NCBI GenBank assembly: GCA_013054445.1
Contig: JAAMPI010000608.1
Coordinates: forward strand, 1 to 30,415
Source of the DNA: Cudoniella acicularis
Lineage: Eukaryota; Ascomycota; Leotiomycetes; Helotiales; Helotiaceae
DNA: 30,415 nt
Direction: 5' to 3'
The translations under genes were made by a program, and so were the position numbers. Below, piece after piece: positions 1 to 9,129 of this stretch (the first letter of the stretch is position 1; each line of letters opens with the position of its first letter). Below the pieces are notes generated by a model that saw only the letters and a program-made list of their open reading frames with translations, had not been told where the DNA came from and ran no database searches.

Positions 1-847
1 GATCACGTGATTTACGGACTCATGGGATAGTCAACAGCCCCGCAGGGCGAGCTTAGAAGCGTCGTGAGCCAATAGGCTTACTGGTAGAGCTAGAAGGCTC
101 CGCAGGAGCGCTAGCGGCGCCAGTGAGCCTTGGCGAACAGCTTCAAAGCTCGTATCAAGTACGAGCACACTAGAGAATATTCGAACGCGGGTTTGACCCC
201 CCAGTTCTGTGAGGACATTCGGTTGGGGAGTGAGTTTGTAGCCTAGGCTTTATATCAAACATAATCGGAAAGGGGGGAAGACACTTCAAACTGCACAGCA
301 GTAGAAATTGAACAAACACGTCCAAACACGGTCATGATTCGAAATAAAAATTAGGTTTTCTACAATTCTCAAACGTACAAAAACTACTACTTTGAAGTTT
401 CGATATTGTGAGACCGTTGCCAAGTATCTTCGAGCTCCGACATCAAGTGGCGGAGGAGAGGTGTATTGCCACTTCATGCCTCGACTCTAACAGATGTTAC
501 TCAGCCATAAAGTTCTATCATGAGCACGTATTTTGAGAGCAAGGGTGTACGGCACAATGGCTGAAGAGGTACCGAATCATGGCCCGACATCCCAGGTTAA
601 TATGTTTTGTGGATTCCGGGCCTGTTTTGCTGGAACTGCGATAATTCCGCTATCCATTGCGAGTCGAGGCAGTCATAACAGTGCACCTGGCTGTGCTCAT
701 AAGAACCTATCATGGCTTTCCAAAGGAGATGGAAGAATATCATACTGGTATAAGGGGAATCAAGCCCGAGGGTGACTTGCTGAAGCAGTGGAAACCACTG
801 CAAATAAATGAGGAATACTCGAGTAGCAAAGATTTCGTTCCCTGTGC
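1..847. other. non-coding stretch at left edge
   Basis: I see no convincing gene. Open frames of 60-80 codons occur on both strands between 286 and 890 but have no recognisable motif and overlap one another. The first bases hold a perfect palindrome, ATCACGTGAT (2-11), a CACGTG E-box-type site. Small hairpins occur, for example CTCGTA/TACGAG around 150-166. The right part is the 3' flank of the G-patch gene, which ends at 848. Confidence 0.5.
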
Positions 848-1636
848 TCAGCCTTTCCCGAGATATCGGTCCACGTCCTCATTTTGGTAAAATATCTCCC
901 TCAATCGCTCTGTCTTTCTCTTGTCTTTTTCATGCATTCTCTTAACCTGTCCGGCATCTAGTTTCTCTGGCTTCTTTTTCTTTCTCCGGTCACCTTCCTT
1001 CGGCAGCACCACGCCGATTCCAAGCTTGTCATCTTTTGGCTTTGCTTTTATTGGGTATTGAATACCTTGACCTGAAGGACCAAGACCTTGTTGAGCATCG
1101 GGATCAAATCCATAATTCGATAATATAGTCAAGCCCTTTCGTTTTCGATCAAGATGTGATGGCGGATGAGAGTGCTGGAGACAGACTTGATGTGCAAGAG
1201 AGGCTTCGTGCGGTCGTACTTCTAGTGGAGGACGTGTATTGAAAGGGTCTATATTGTCTGAGCCGTTCAAAGGCACTGTAGTGGGGTTGTGAGCAGGAAG
1301 AGACGAGAGGGGTAGGCTGCAGATTTCGCAGACTTGCGATGGAGATGGAGATGAAGACAAGAATGGCTGCCCATCTAAAGATTCTGAGGGTCCAACTCCG
1401 GTAGAGGGAGGTTGCGAGAGTGTGCTGTCTTCGGTACCTGTTGGTGATTCTGGAAGAACCAGCTTGAGGTAGAGATCGCTGATGGCCTTTGCTGACTTGC
1501 TCGTGGTGGCCACAGATGAGGCATTGGAGGTGGAAGCGGCCGAAACGAAATGCACGCGTTTGCGCTTGATCCCAGCGCCAAACACTCTCTGATCCTGAAG
1601 AGGGATCTCGTAGGTGTCATCGTCAGACATAGACAT
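848..1636 (-). CDS. G-patch domain protein, GPANK1-like
   Basis: This is a 262-aa intronless gene starting at the ATG at 1636; a second in-frame ATG lies two codons later (MSMSDDD). The N-terminal half is low complexity and Ser/Thr/Pro-rich. Around residues 102-165 is a Cys/His-bearing segment (CEICSLPL, then HEASLAHQVCLQHSHPPSHL) like the one preceding the G-patch in GPANK1-type proteins. Residues 168-210 form the G-patch, with GLTILSNYGFDPDAQQGLGP then LGIGVVLP. The C terminus (211-262) is highly basic and helical (RRKKKKPEK, KRKTERLREIF). G-patch proteins usually bind nucleic acid or activate DEAH-box helicases; the exact partner here is unknown. It is transcribed away from the SDR gene at 1998, with 361 bp between their start codons. 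The domain call is firm; the role is inferred from the family. Confidence 0.85.
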   Translation of the reverse strand: MSMSDDDTYEIPLQDQRVFGAGIKRKRVHFVSAASTSNASSVATTSKSAKAISDLYLKLVLPESPTGTEDSTLSQPPSTGVGPSESLDGQPFLSSSPSPSQVCEICSLPLSSLPAHNPTTVPLNGSDNIDPFNTRPPLEVRPHEASLAHQVCLQHSHPPSHLDRKRKGLTILSNYGFDPDAQQGLGPSGQGIQYPIKAKPKDDKLGIGVVLPKEGDRRKKKKPEKLDAGQVKRMHEKDKRKTERLREIFYQNEDVDRYLGKG

Positions 1637-1997
1637 GGCTGTGCTGAGTTCCTAACTGCACAAGCAGGAGAACGTTAGGGATATTAGGAACTGGACGTTG
1701 CTCAAAGGTTTGGTGAGCGGCGGCAGATGCGAGGCCAAGGGCGATCAGGCAAATCGAGTCTTTGGGTGTAGTACGAAGTACTTACGCCAAGTACCTAGAT
1801 ACCTACGTAATTTAAGGCATTGTACGCGAGAACATTTAAGCTTAAATCAGCCTCCTCGCTTGCAGATGCCCCTGAAACTTCAACAGCGGAATTATTCTGC
1901 CAGCTCCTATTATACGAAGTACCAACATCCACATCTGAAGAGCTCCAACTCACGAACTTCCTTGACACCCCTCTCCTCCCTCTCCCCCCCCACAACC
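1637..1997. promoter_or_regulatory. divergent promoter region, G-patch / SDR genes
   Basis: This 361-bp gap separates two divergent start codons and must carry both promoters. It includes a cluster of TAC-rich direct and inverted motifs (GTACGAAGTACTTACG, AAGTACCTAGATACCTACG, 1769-1808) and a pyrimidine-rich tract just before the SDR start (about 1965-1990), typical of fungal 5' leaders. The open frame of the SDR extends upstream to 1698, but that stretch is not protein-like. Confidence 0.5.
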
Positions 1998-3227
1998 ATG
2001 CCTCTCCCTTTCATTGCCGATGTCATCTGGAAAGGCGTCCCGGGCATTCCGAGCGTCTGGACGCTCCTCAAAGGCGTCCTCGCCGTAGCAGTCCTCGGCC
2101 TCCTGAAATGGTATTTCATGGGCACCTCGAATGCCTCGGAACGCAAAATGCACGGAAAGGTGGTGATCATGACAGGAGGAACATCTGGGATTGGAGCTGC
2201 CACCGCCCTCGATTTGGCACAAAGGGGCGCACAACTAGTCTTACTCGTACATCAATCTCCGAAAGACATTTTCCTCATCGACTTCATCGACGATTTGCGC
2301 GAACGATCTGGCAACAATCTCATTTACGCCGAGCAAGTTGATCTGTCCTCTTTATTCAGCATCCGCCAGTTTGCAACAAGGTGGATTGATAATGTTCCGG
2401 CTCGACGTCTGGATATGATCGTTCTGTGTGCTTCAACACTTACACCTCCAGGGAAACCGCGTGTGCTCACAGATGAAGGCTTGGAGGAAACATGGATGGT
2501 CAATTATCTGGCCAACTTTCATCTTTTGAGTATACTCAGTCCCGCTATTCGCGCTCAACCGCCCGACAGGGATGTACGAATTATCTTCACAACATGTTCC
2601 TCATATATCGGATCCCCTGCTATTGAAGATGGAAGCGATGCCATGAAGAAGAAGGAATGGACGCCTAGTAAAGCATATGCGCGAAGCAAACTGGCTTTGG
2701 TAATATTCGGGCATGCCTTTCAAAAGCACCTGGATTCATATAAGCGTCCAGACGGAGCACCGACGAATGCCCGGGTCATCTTTGCCGATCCTGGATATTC
2801 GCGGACGCCGGGTATGCGACGTTGGCTTACAAGAGGAAGTCTCTGGGGCTTAGCAATCTACTTGATCTTGTGGCAAAATGTATGGTTTTTCCTTAAAAGT
2901 TCTGAAGGTGGGGCTCAGAGCTTGTTGTACGCCGCCATGGAAGCTGCACTTGGTCGAGGTCCTGGTGGCAAGCTCGTCAAGGAATGCCGGGAAATGAAAT
3001 TTTCTCGGAAGGATGTTACAGATGAAAAGATTGCCAAAAAGCTATGGGAGGGGAGCGAAAAACTCGTTGAGCGCGTAGAGAGGGAGGAAGCTGTGAGAAG
3101 GGCTCTGCAAAAGAAGGAAAAGGATGAGTTGGAGAAAAGCGAAAAGCAAAGCAGTGACACGAAGCCGAGTGGGGGCGGCGGCGAGAGCAAAACCTCAAAA
3201 TCCCGACGGCAGAGAAAGGCGAAATAA
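1998..3227 (+). CDS. membrane-anchored short-chain dehydrogenase/reductase
   Basis: This is a 409-aa SDR of the retinol-dehydrogenase/Env9-like kind. The start was set at ATG 1998 (context ACAACCATGCC) because the 100 upstream codons in the same frame are low-complexity leader. A membrane helix lies at residues 22-41 (LKGVLAVAVLGLLKWYFMG). The Rossmann nucleotide-binding motif TGGTSGIG is at 59-66. The active-site pair is YARSK, with Tyr about 226 and Lys about 230, preceded by a Ser-bearing strand (TTCSSYIG). A second hydrophobic segment (WGLAIYLILWQNVWFFL) follows the substrate-loop region. The last roughly 70 residues are very rich in Lys and Glu (coiled-coil-like, ending in KSRRQRKAK), longer than in a typical SDR. 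It is expected to act on a lipid or other hydrophobic alcohol/ketone at the ER or lipid droplet with NAD(P)H; the substrate is not deducible. Confidence 0.88.
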   Translation: MPLPFIADVIWKGVPGIPSVWTLLKGVLAVAVLGLLKWYFMGTSNASERKMHGKVVIMTGGTSGIGAATALDLAQRGAQLVLLVHQSPKDIFLIDFIDDLRERSGNNLIYAEQVDLSSLFSIRQFATRWIDNVPARRLDMIVLCASTLTPPGKPRVLTDEGLEETWMVNYLANFHLLSILSPAIRAQPPDRDVRIIFTTCSSYIGSPAIEDGSDAMKKKEWTPSKAYARSKLALVIFGHAFQKHLDSYKRPDGAPTNARVIFADPGYSRTPGMRRWLTRGSLWGLAIYLILWQNVWFFLKSSEGGAQSLLYAAMEAALGRGPGGKLVKECREMKFSRKDVTDEKIAKKLWEGSEKLVERVEREEAVRRALQKKEKDELEKSEKQSSDTKPSGGGGESKTSKSRRQRKAK

Positions 3228-4065
3228 TCCGATTTTACTCTACGAGTCTACAATCATAGCGATGGCCTTAGGGGAAAAAGCTATAAGCACTACTTCATTT
3301 ATGGGCGTGCTGTGGAAATTCCTACTCATGCTATGCTCGTGTTGCTAAATGATGTTCATCAAGGCCATCCTTGTTAGTAAATTGCAAAGTCAGAACTTTG
3401 ACCCTCCTTCGGGAAGGGGGGGTTTCGAGACTTTGGAGGAGCCAGCAGAAACGGGGCGTTGTTCAAATGAGTAAGCCATTTGCTTATGTTTGAGACGCTG
3501 TGGCACTTTGGGTGACAGCTCTTCGATCCTCCTCGTGTTGTGTCCGTATACTTGGATTTAAGTTCCATACCTTAAAAAGGCCGGGTAAATGCGAAACAGA
3601 GGCGCGCTTGCAGGCATTCGGCCGCGGTTAAGCTCCCTTGTAATCCAGCTCGATAGGTTGCGCCAATCAAGCCATTTCACAGGATTTGGGGTTTGGGGGC
3701 GCAGCCACCACAGGATTCTCTGCCCAACGAAACAACTCGATTCATCTGTGTGTCGCTATATACGTGATCGGTTCCCATGAGTTAAAACATCCTGCAAGAA
3801 ATGGCTTGCAGCTGTTCTGTATGAGTAATGAACTCCACCTGGGGCCACATGATTCCTGATAGCTCCTTCCACTCCTCTAAGCTTCACAAGCCACCAACGG
3901 GGAGCCTCTTCACCAATGGTGACCACTTCGCACCAAGATGAAAGGGACCAAGTTTCCTGACTATTGCTGCAAGCTCTTGTCCCCTATTGTGTCAATGCTC
4001 CGTTTCTCACATTCGTATGTTTTTTTGTTCGATTTAATGTTTCACGCCTGATATATTCTTGCATC
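3228..4065. other. intergenic region
   Basis: This 838-bp region lies between the SDR stop and the start of the next gene. Short open frames on both strands lack motifs. A small G/C hairpin (CCCTCCTTCGGGAAGGGGG, 3403-3421) could mark the 3' end of the SDR transcript. Pyrimidine-rich DNA before 4066 fits a 5' leader. No gene is supported. Confidence 0.45.
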
Positions 4066-6399
4066 ATGCCTCAAGAAGAGCAACACCCTGCTGGACAGAT
4101 GAGGGAACCAATTCCCACAAGAGCTTGGGAGCGACTGAACGACAACGAAAGACCAATACCCCATACTCTAGATAGGGTCACCGAAAATGTATCTCCTATT
4201 TCGGCAACTTCAAATGACGAAATACCTATGGATGAAATACCCATGTCAGCCGTGACGATGGGGTCAGAGCCTCGCGTATTTACAGCAGAAGACTATTCAG
4301 TACCACACGTTCCTGCCGTCCCTCAAGTTGTGGAGGTGAAAAGGAAAACAATGGCAGCAGAACCGCAATTCAAGGACGAAAAATCATCTCTCGAAACCAG
4401 TCGGAAAGAGCCTGTAATCAATCTTGGCTCACGATTTCCCACGCAAACTTACTGGAAGAATGTACTGGTCAATGTCGTCTTTCTAGTAATCCCCATTCCA
4501 TTCTTTGCACTTGCGATTGCATTAGCGGCATTGGATGGGAAGCCTACTCAGGATCGGCAAAATTGGGATTCTTTCCAGAGCTTGATGAAAATTGTAAGCG
4601 ATACGAATCCTAAGATACACGAGTACAATCGAATTGTAATTAACTTGTAACAGGCCGGAACTCTTTTTCCAATTACTTTTGCACTGCTCGCTGGACGAGC
4701 GATAGCAAAGACTGGGTCGTATGCTCTGGAGAACGGGGTAGCACTCGGCACACTTGAGCAGATCTTCGGAAGCAGGACGGTGAGTAGTGCAATATCAACG
4801 CAGTACCAGCTTAGGTCCTTCAACACCCTTGGATTTGGGCTCGTCGCATTATGGATATTGTCACCAATTGGGAGCCAAGGATATTTGAGACTGGTATCCC
4901 CTGCGGCATCCGTTCAGTTGAACCCCACAATGACGCCGTATTTTAATACGGACACCGAGTCGAAGTTCGCCGAAGGAAACAGTATTTTTAATACCAACTC
5001 GCCCGTTCAGTCTTCGATTTTCACGTCGATGTTTACTGGGGCCCTGCTTGGAACGTCCCAGACCAAAATAGGTCCGACCGACCTTTGGACGAACGTCAAG
5101 ATTCCATATCTCTCCTCTCTGCAACAAGTTAATGATGGATCTACTTGGGTGACAATATCGCCCAACGACACAGTAATCTATTCGTCCTTGGTTGGAATTC
5201 CTATTTCTGGTTTGGGAACTGGAGAGACGGAATTTTCGATGGAGTCGAGCTACATGGAACTAGACTGCGGAGACATCAACTCAACGCAGCCCGTCGAACT
5301 GCAGGATTTCGCCCCTGGCTTTGATAAATACGCCACTCCCTTTTCTTCATCGAATGGGACCTATCGCGGCTCCAATACCAACGTGACAGTAACTGCAAAT
5401 TCAACAACCACTGCGACATGGTCCATTGGTCTGGATAATTTTATCTCTCCAAAATTCAGCTCGAGCTTATCAACAGGCTCGACATCGAAGACTTGCCAGT
5501 CCGGTAATCAAGGATACCTGGCTTCTCCATGTTATCTTCGCAACCTGTCGGAAAGCCAGGTTTTACCGGGAACTTTATTATTCCAATCTGAACCTACAGT
5601 TTCTGAAGAAAGCGCGTCTTTAGTCGTCCAAGCAGCTAGTTGCCCGATTCAGCAGGTGTACGTTCAATCCAAGATTGTTTGTAACCAAGAACCGAGCGCT
5701 TCTAGACGTTGCCGAGTGGTCGCCCAACGTCAGTCCCAAAATGCCAATGCTCCGTCCTTCATTACCCCTCTATCGTTTCCCGAAATCTTTGAGCCAATTT
5801 CACTACACCTTCCTCGAGCATTTGGCGCAGCTTTATCAGGGACTCGGTCTGACCCTTCAATCTTCTACCTCAACAATCCTTCTCCATCATTAATTATAAA
5901 TGGTGATGGCGCGGTTGATCTCTCCCATACACCGGCACAAGCACTCTCTCAACGTCTCGGTCAGATTCTCAACACATATTACACCCTCAGCCAAGCCTAC
6001 CCCCTCATTGCTGAAAGCTCCCCCGTTCTCATAGCTGACAATCTCACCGCACTCTCCACAAACACCTTATCCGAAGATGTCTACCATGTTTCTTGGTCAT
6101 GGTTCACGTTTCTATTCCTCGCCACACTCGTCATGTTCCTCTCCTCCCTCCTCGCGACCCTCATCTCGCATAAAACTTTGAATCCGGAGATATTGGGGTA
6201 TTGTAGTAGTCTTGTTCGAGATTCGTCGTATTTGGAGCTGCCTATGAAATCGGGAAGGGCCGGCGGAGCGCATTTATCGAGGATGAATAAGGAGTTTAGG
6301 TTGAAGATGGGCCAGATTGGGCATAGTGAGAGCGCGCACTTGGCCGTGTTGAAGGAGGAGGACGCGATCCAAACGAGGCAGAGTAGGGTATATTTTTAA
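4066..6399 (+). CDS. multi-pass membrane protein with large ectodomain
   Basis: Two exons, 4066-4593 and 4654-6399, are joined across a 60-bp phase-0 intron (GTAAGC...CAG). The result is 757 aa. The start is the ATG at 4066; upstream in-frame codons look like leader. The first 125 residues are hydrophilic and probably cytoplasmic. Membrane helices: about 126-155 (KNVLVNVVFLVIPIPFFALA), about 178-192 (FPITFALLAG) and about 235-255 (LGFGLVALWILSPIG). About 400 residues follow with many N-glycosylation sequons (NDT, NST, NGT, NVT, NLS, NLT) and several Cys, then a last helix at about 655-680 (WFTFLFLATLVMFLSSLLAT) and a short cytoplasmic tail. This architecture matches a large family of uncharacterised Pezizomycotina membrane proteins. 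A GTGAGT at 4780 looks like a donor, but the frame stays open through it. Function unknown. Confidence 0.85.
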
Positions 6400-7850
6400 A
6401 CCTTAATTCAGTTTGGCAATATCAGTTTTTATTTTAGCGATTTCACCGTTTTAAGTCACTCGTCTGTGTTCTTTGCCTCTGCCGTTTGTCTGTGCTGTTT
6501 GTCCTCAAATGATATTACATTTTTAGAAGCGCTAAGAAAGTAAGAAAGGCCTGAAGCAAGGCTTTGATAGACGAATTCGCCACTAGATCTCGGACACTTA
6601 CTTTGCTATGGCTTCAAGGACTTTTCTCAACTCTCGATAGCCGACACTCTCTAATGAGCCGCCTTCGCTTACAACTAAACACACAGGGGCTGGGAAGGGG
6701 GGGGGGGGAAACGTCGGCTCGCTTCGAGAAAGGCATTTATATATCCAATTAAGTATTTTTCCTTCCAAAAAAAAAAAAAGCACGCTGGTCTAGTGGTTAC
6801 AACCTAAAAAACTAACACATCACAGTCGTCCGGACATGACGTTTAAACTGTCATCCAGATCTACAACTGGACTTCAAAGCGTATGTGCCTTAAATACGAT
6901 GGAATCGCTTTAGATTCATTTCCGCAATGAAATTCAAAAACTAACGTTACCTCCAGCTCACCCACTGGACTTCAAATGGGATAGCGGAAAAACCAGTATG
7001 GTCCGAAAGGATCTAACAGAGTAACATCTATGCCTGGTTTTGTACAGTTCCACCTGAAGAAGCTCCCAGCGGGGGCTTCTTCGGCTGGTCCTGGAGTTTT
7101 GCAGTTGTTGTCATTGTTTTTATAATTTTATAATTTTATAATTTTTTTTTTCCGGTTTTTGTACAACCTTAAAGTACCTCTCCTACGGTGCGCTAATTTG
7201 CGAAAAAGACATCAAGATCAAAGGTAACGCAACGCGTTTTATATACGCATTTTTTTAACCGAGAACGGCTTGACCCAATGCGCGCCTCTAAAAAGAGAAA
7301 AATGCAATTCTTTAAAATTTAACTGCCATTTCGGCAAACACTTTATCTTATCTCTATTTACAATCACGCTATCTCTCAGTACTCTGTATTTTGATTTTAA
7401 ACGGAGGAACTGGGAAGTACCTGACAGTCGTGTCACGTGGGACTATCGTCTCTCTACTTGTGAGACCTGCATGCGAATGACCACAACACTAACACTAATC
7501 ACCAAAATATGTCGCAGCTTAAGCCAAGGTTAAGCGCCGCGCCAAATCTTGCATTCCATGCATTTGCTTGGGACATAGCACATACTATCTCCAAGAGCTC
7601 TACCAAAGCCATAATATCAAGTTAGGCCAGGAACTTCCAAAAACAAACACTCGGTCTAACTCTCTCCCTCTTCGCGATATTGCCGCAGCATTCATCGCTC
7701 ACGTGTCACCCACCAACCCAGAGTGCGGCTCAACCGAAAACCTGCGAGTCTTTCAACGCAACCAGCCAGCTTTCGGGACACACTCCATTCCATCTCATCC
7801 CAGTCAAGCCATCACAAACGGCACCACAACTACAACCTCATAAACTCAAA
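6400..7850. other. long intergenic region with low-complexity tracts
   Basis: These 1.45 kb hold no standard long gene. They contain a G homopolymer (about 6698-6709), an A homopolymer (about 6767-6779), a tRNA-like box A (about 6786-6796), possible splice signals at 6824-7050, a triple repeat of TTATAATTTT ending in a T-run (about 7120-7152), and CACGTG E-boxes at 7434 and 7700 upstream of the small gene at 7851. The sub-elements are listed separately. Confidence 0.5.
6780..7152 (+). other. tRNA-like head and AT-repeat tail, SINE-like or spliced small transcript
   Basis: The segment begins with GCACGCTGGTCTAGTGGTTA (6780-6799), which matches the 5' part of a tRNA including a consensus Pol III box A (TGGTCTAGTGG). 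No good box B (GGTTCGANNCC) follows at the normal distance, so it is not a complete tRNA. It ends in three copies of a TTATAATTTT unit and a T-run, as some SINEs do. The interior also holds well-formed fungal splice signals: GTATGT at 6881 with CTAAC and CCTCCAG ending at 6957, and GTATGG near 6997 with CTAAC and GTACAG ending near 7050. A 13-bp direct repeat, ACTGGACTTCAAA, lies at 6866-6878 and 6964-6976. Whether this is an old SINE, a spliced non-coding RNA or chance is unresolved. Confidence 0.25.
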
Positions 7851-8060
7851 ATGGGCAACCTCCTATCAATCGTCAAAGGCAAAACAGATGATCTGGTAGA
7901 ATCTGTTCGCTGGGCCATCGCTTGCATCATTATGCTTCAAATCATGACTTTCTTGGTCATGACGACGTTTTTGAGCAAGTTGCTGCAGGTTTCTGAGGAG
8001 AGGCTTAAGTTGGAGAGGAGGAGGGAGTTGCAAAGGCTGCAGGATATTGGTGTTATTTGA
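7851..8060 (+). CDS. 69-aa single-pass membrane protein, putative N-myristoylation
   Basis: The start is taken at ATG 7851 (CTCAAAATGGGC, A at -3). An in-frame open stretch runs upstream to 7680 but is Ser/Pro/His-rich leader. The product begins MGNLLS, fitting the N-myristoylation pattern MGxxxS. One hydrophobic helix follows at about 24-46 (WAIACIIMLQIMTFLVMTTF), then a strongly charged amphipathic helix (SEERLKLERRRELQRLQD), possibly a short coiled coil. There is no signal-peptide cleavage pattern. I do not recognise the family. The clean start context, full-length hydrophobic segment and heptad-like tail argue that it is real. Two CACGTG sites at 7434 and 7700 lie upstream. Confidence 0.55.
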   Translation: MGNLLSIVKGKTDDLVESVRWAIACIIMLQIMTFLVMTTFLSKLLQVSEERLKLERRRELQRLQDIGVI

Positions 8061-9129
8061 GAGGAAGGGAAGCAGTATTGGGAAAGGGTTTGATTTTATG
8101 GGAGGAGTACGATTGTCTGTTTTAGACAATAAAGGTGTTTGTGATGTGCTGGAGAGAAGTTGTGATATAAGGGGATTTAATTGAACCAGCAAGTAGCAAT
8201 GTTGTTGTGGATTTTAAGTTTGACGATTGACATAAGGATTTCACACTCTATTTACCATTAGCACGGAGATCATTACGTATGAATATACCGGTACCACGGG
8301 CGCGGAAAGTTCAAATCTTTACGTCAATTACTGTACTTTTCCCTGACTCCTTTCCTGCACAACATCAAACCTGTATGTAAAATTTACGACAAAGGCCCAC
8401 TTAACACCCACAGCAAAATCATACAGTGTGGCATATTCTAAGCCCCTTGCGAAAAAGACGACTGACTCTCGCTCCTTTCATCTCAACCTTTTGTCAGACG
8501 GTCTCACCCGTGACCCGAGAACCAGTGCCACAGTACATTATCTCCACCAAAATGCACACCTCAAGAACAAGATTCAAGCCGCCTCATACCATAAATCTAC
8601 TAAAAATCCCGTAACCAGCCAGCCCCTTCAGTCCCATACAATCACACGCACTCCGCCACAAGGCCTCGAAAAGGGACGAAAACGGACTACCAAGCATCAA
8701 GGGATATCGATCTCTACTCTCGGATTTTTTTATTCGGTTTTGCTGCACTTTTCTACGCCACTTGAGGTTTCCTGCACTTTTTTACAAGGTACTTGTGTGG
8801 GCGCAGGAGAGGATCGATGTTTCTTATGAAAGGAAGCACCAGAAGAGGAAGCAAATGTTCGAGCTTGAGGAAGGGAAAGATTGCTGCAGAAATGGGTTAG
8901 GAACAAGAAGGGACCAAGAGTGAGAGTTAATGATTGGAATGGGGTGGTGATGTTCATGGCGTTGAAGTAGAAGTTCCTGGACGCTTCGCTTGGATTCTCC
9001 TGGGTTATGATGCAGAATTTGCCTTGTCATGATTTTGGACTTGCATTGCGCTCTATATTTGTCAAATTTATCTAATTTGGCTCGCATTTTTGGGTATGAT
9101 GTTGTATGAATAAACAAGTATTATACAAA
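8061..9129. other. intergenic region between small membrane protein and prp22
   Basis: No firm gene. The stretch from about 8600 to 8921 holds two overlapping, unusually protein-like open frames on the plus strand and is listed separately. The open frame starting at 8428 uses GTG, and the internal ATG at 8551 gives only a short peptide. The region next to 9130 is the 3' flank of prp22, which is read from the other strand. Confidence 0.4.
8600..8921 (+). pseudogene. possible decayed small membrane-protein gene
   Basis: One frame is open from about 8600 to a TGA at about 8766 and ends in a hydrophobic run (DLYSRIFLFGFAALFYAT). The next frame is then open to a TGA at about 8921 and encodes FPALFYKVLVWAQERIDVSY followed by a charged helix (ERKHQKRKQMFELEEG). 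Read with one frameshift near 8763, this makes a membrane helix followed by a basic amphipathic helix, the same plan as the 69-aa protein at 7851. A 20-odd-bp imperfect direct repeat beginning CTGCACTTTT occurs at the junction (about 8741 and 8773). No clear start codon or first exon was found. It may be a broken relative, an unrecognised spliced gene, or chance. Confidence 0.25.

Noticed and set aside
1698..1997. 100-codon upstream extension of the SDR open frame
   Set aside because: Low-complexity leader-like sequence with no conserved character; the ATG at 1998 has good context and leads straight into the membrane anchor.
4780..4790. GTGAGT donor-like site in the membrane-protein gene
   Set aside because: The coding frame stays open across it and the encoded residues continue a plausible membrane-protein sequence; no matching acceptor is needed.
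6780..6860. Complete functional tRNA gene
   Set aside because: Box A is present, but there is no box B or T-arm consensus and no acceptor-stem partner at the right distance.
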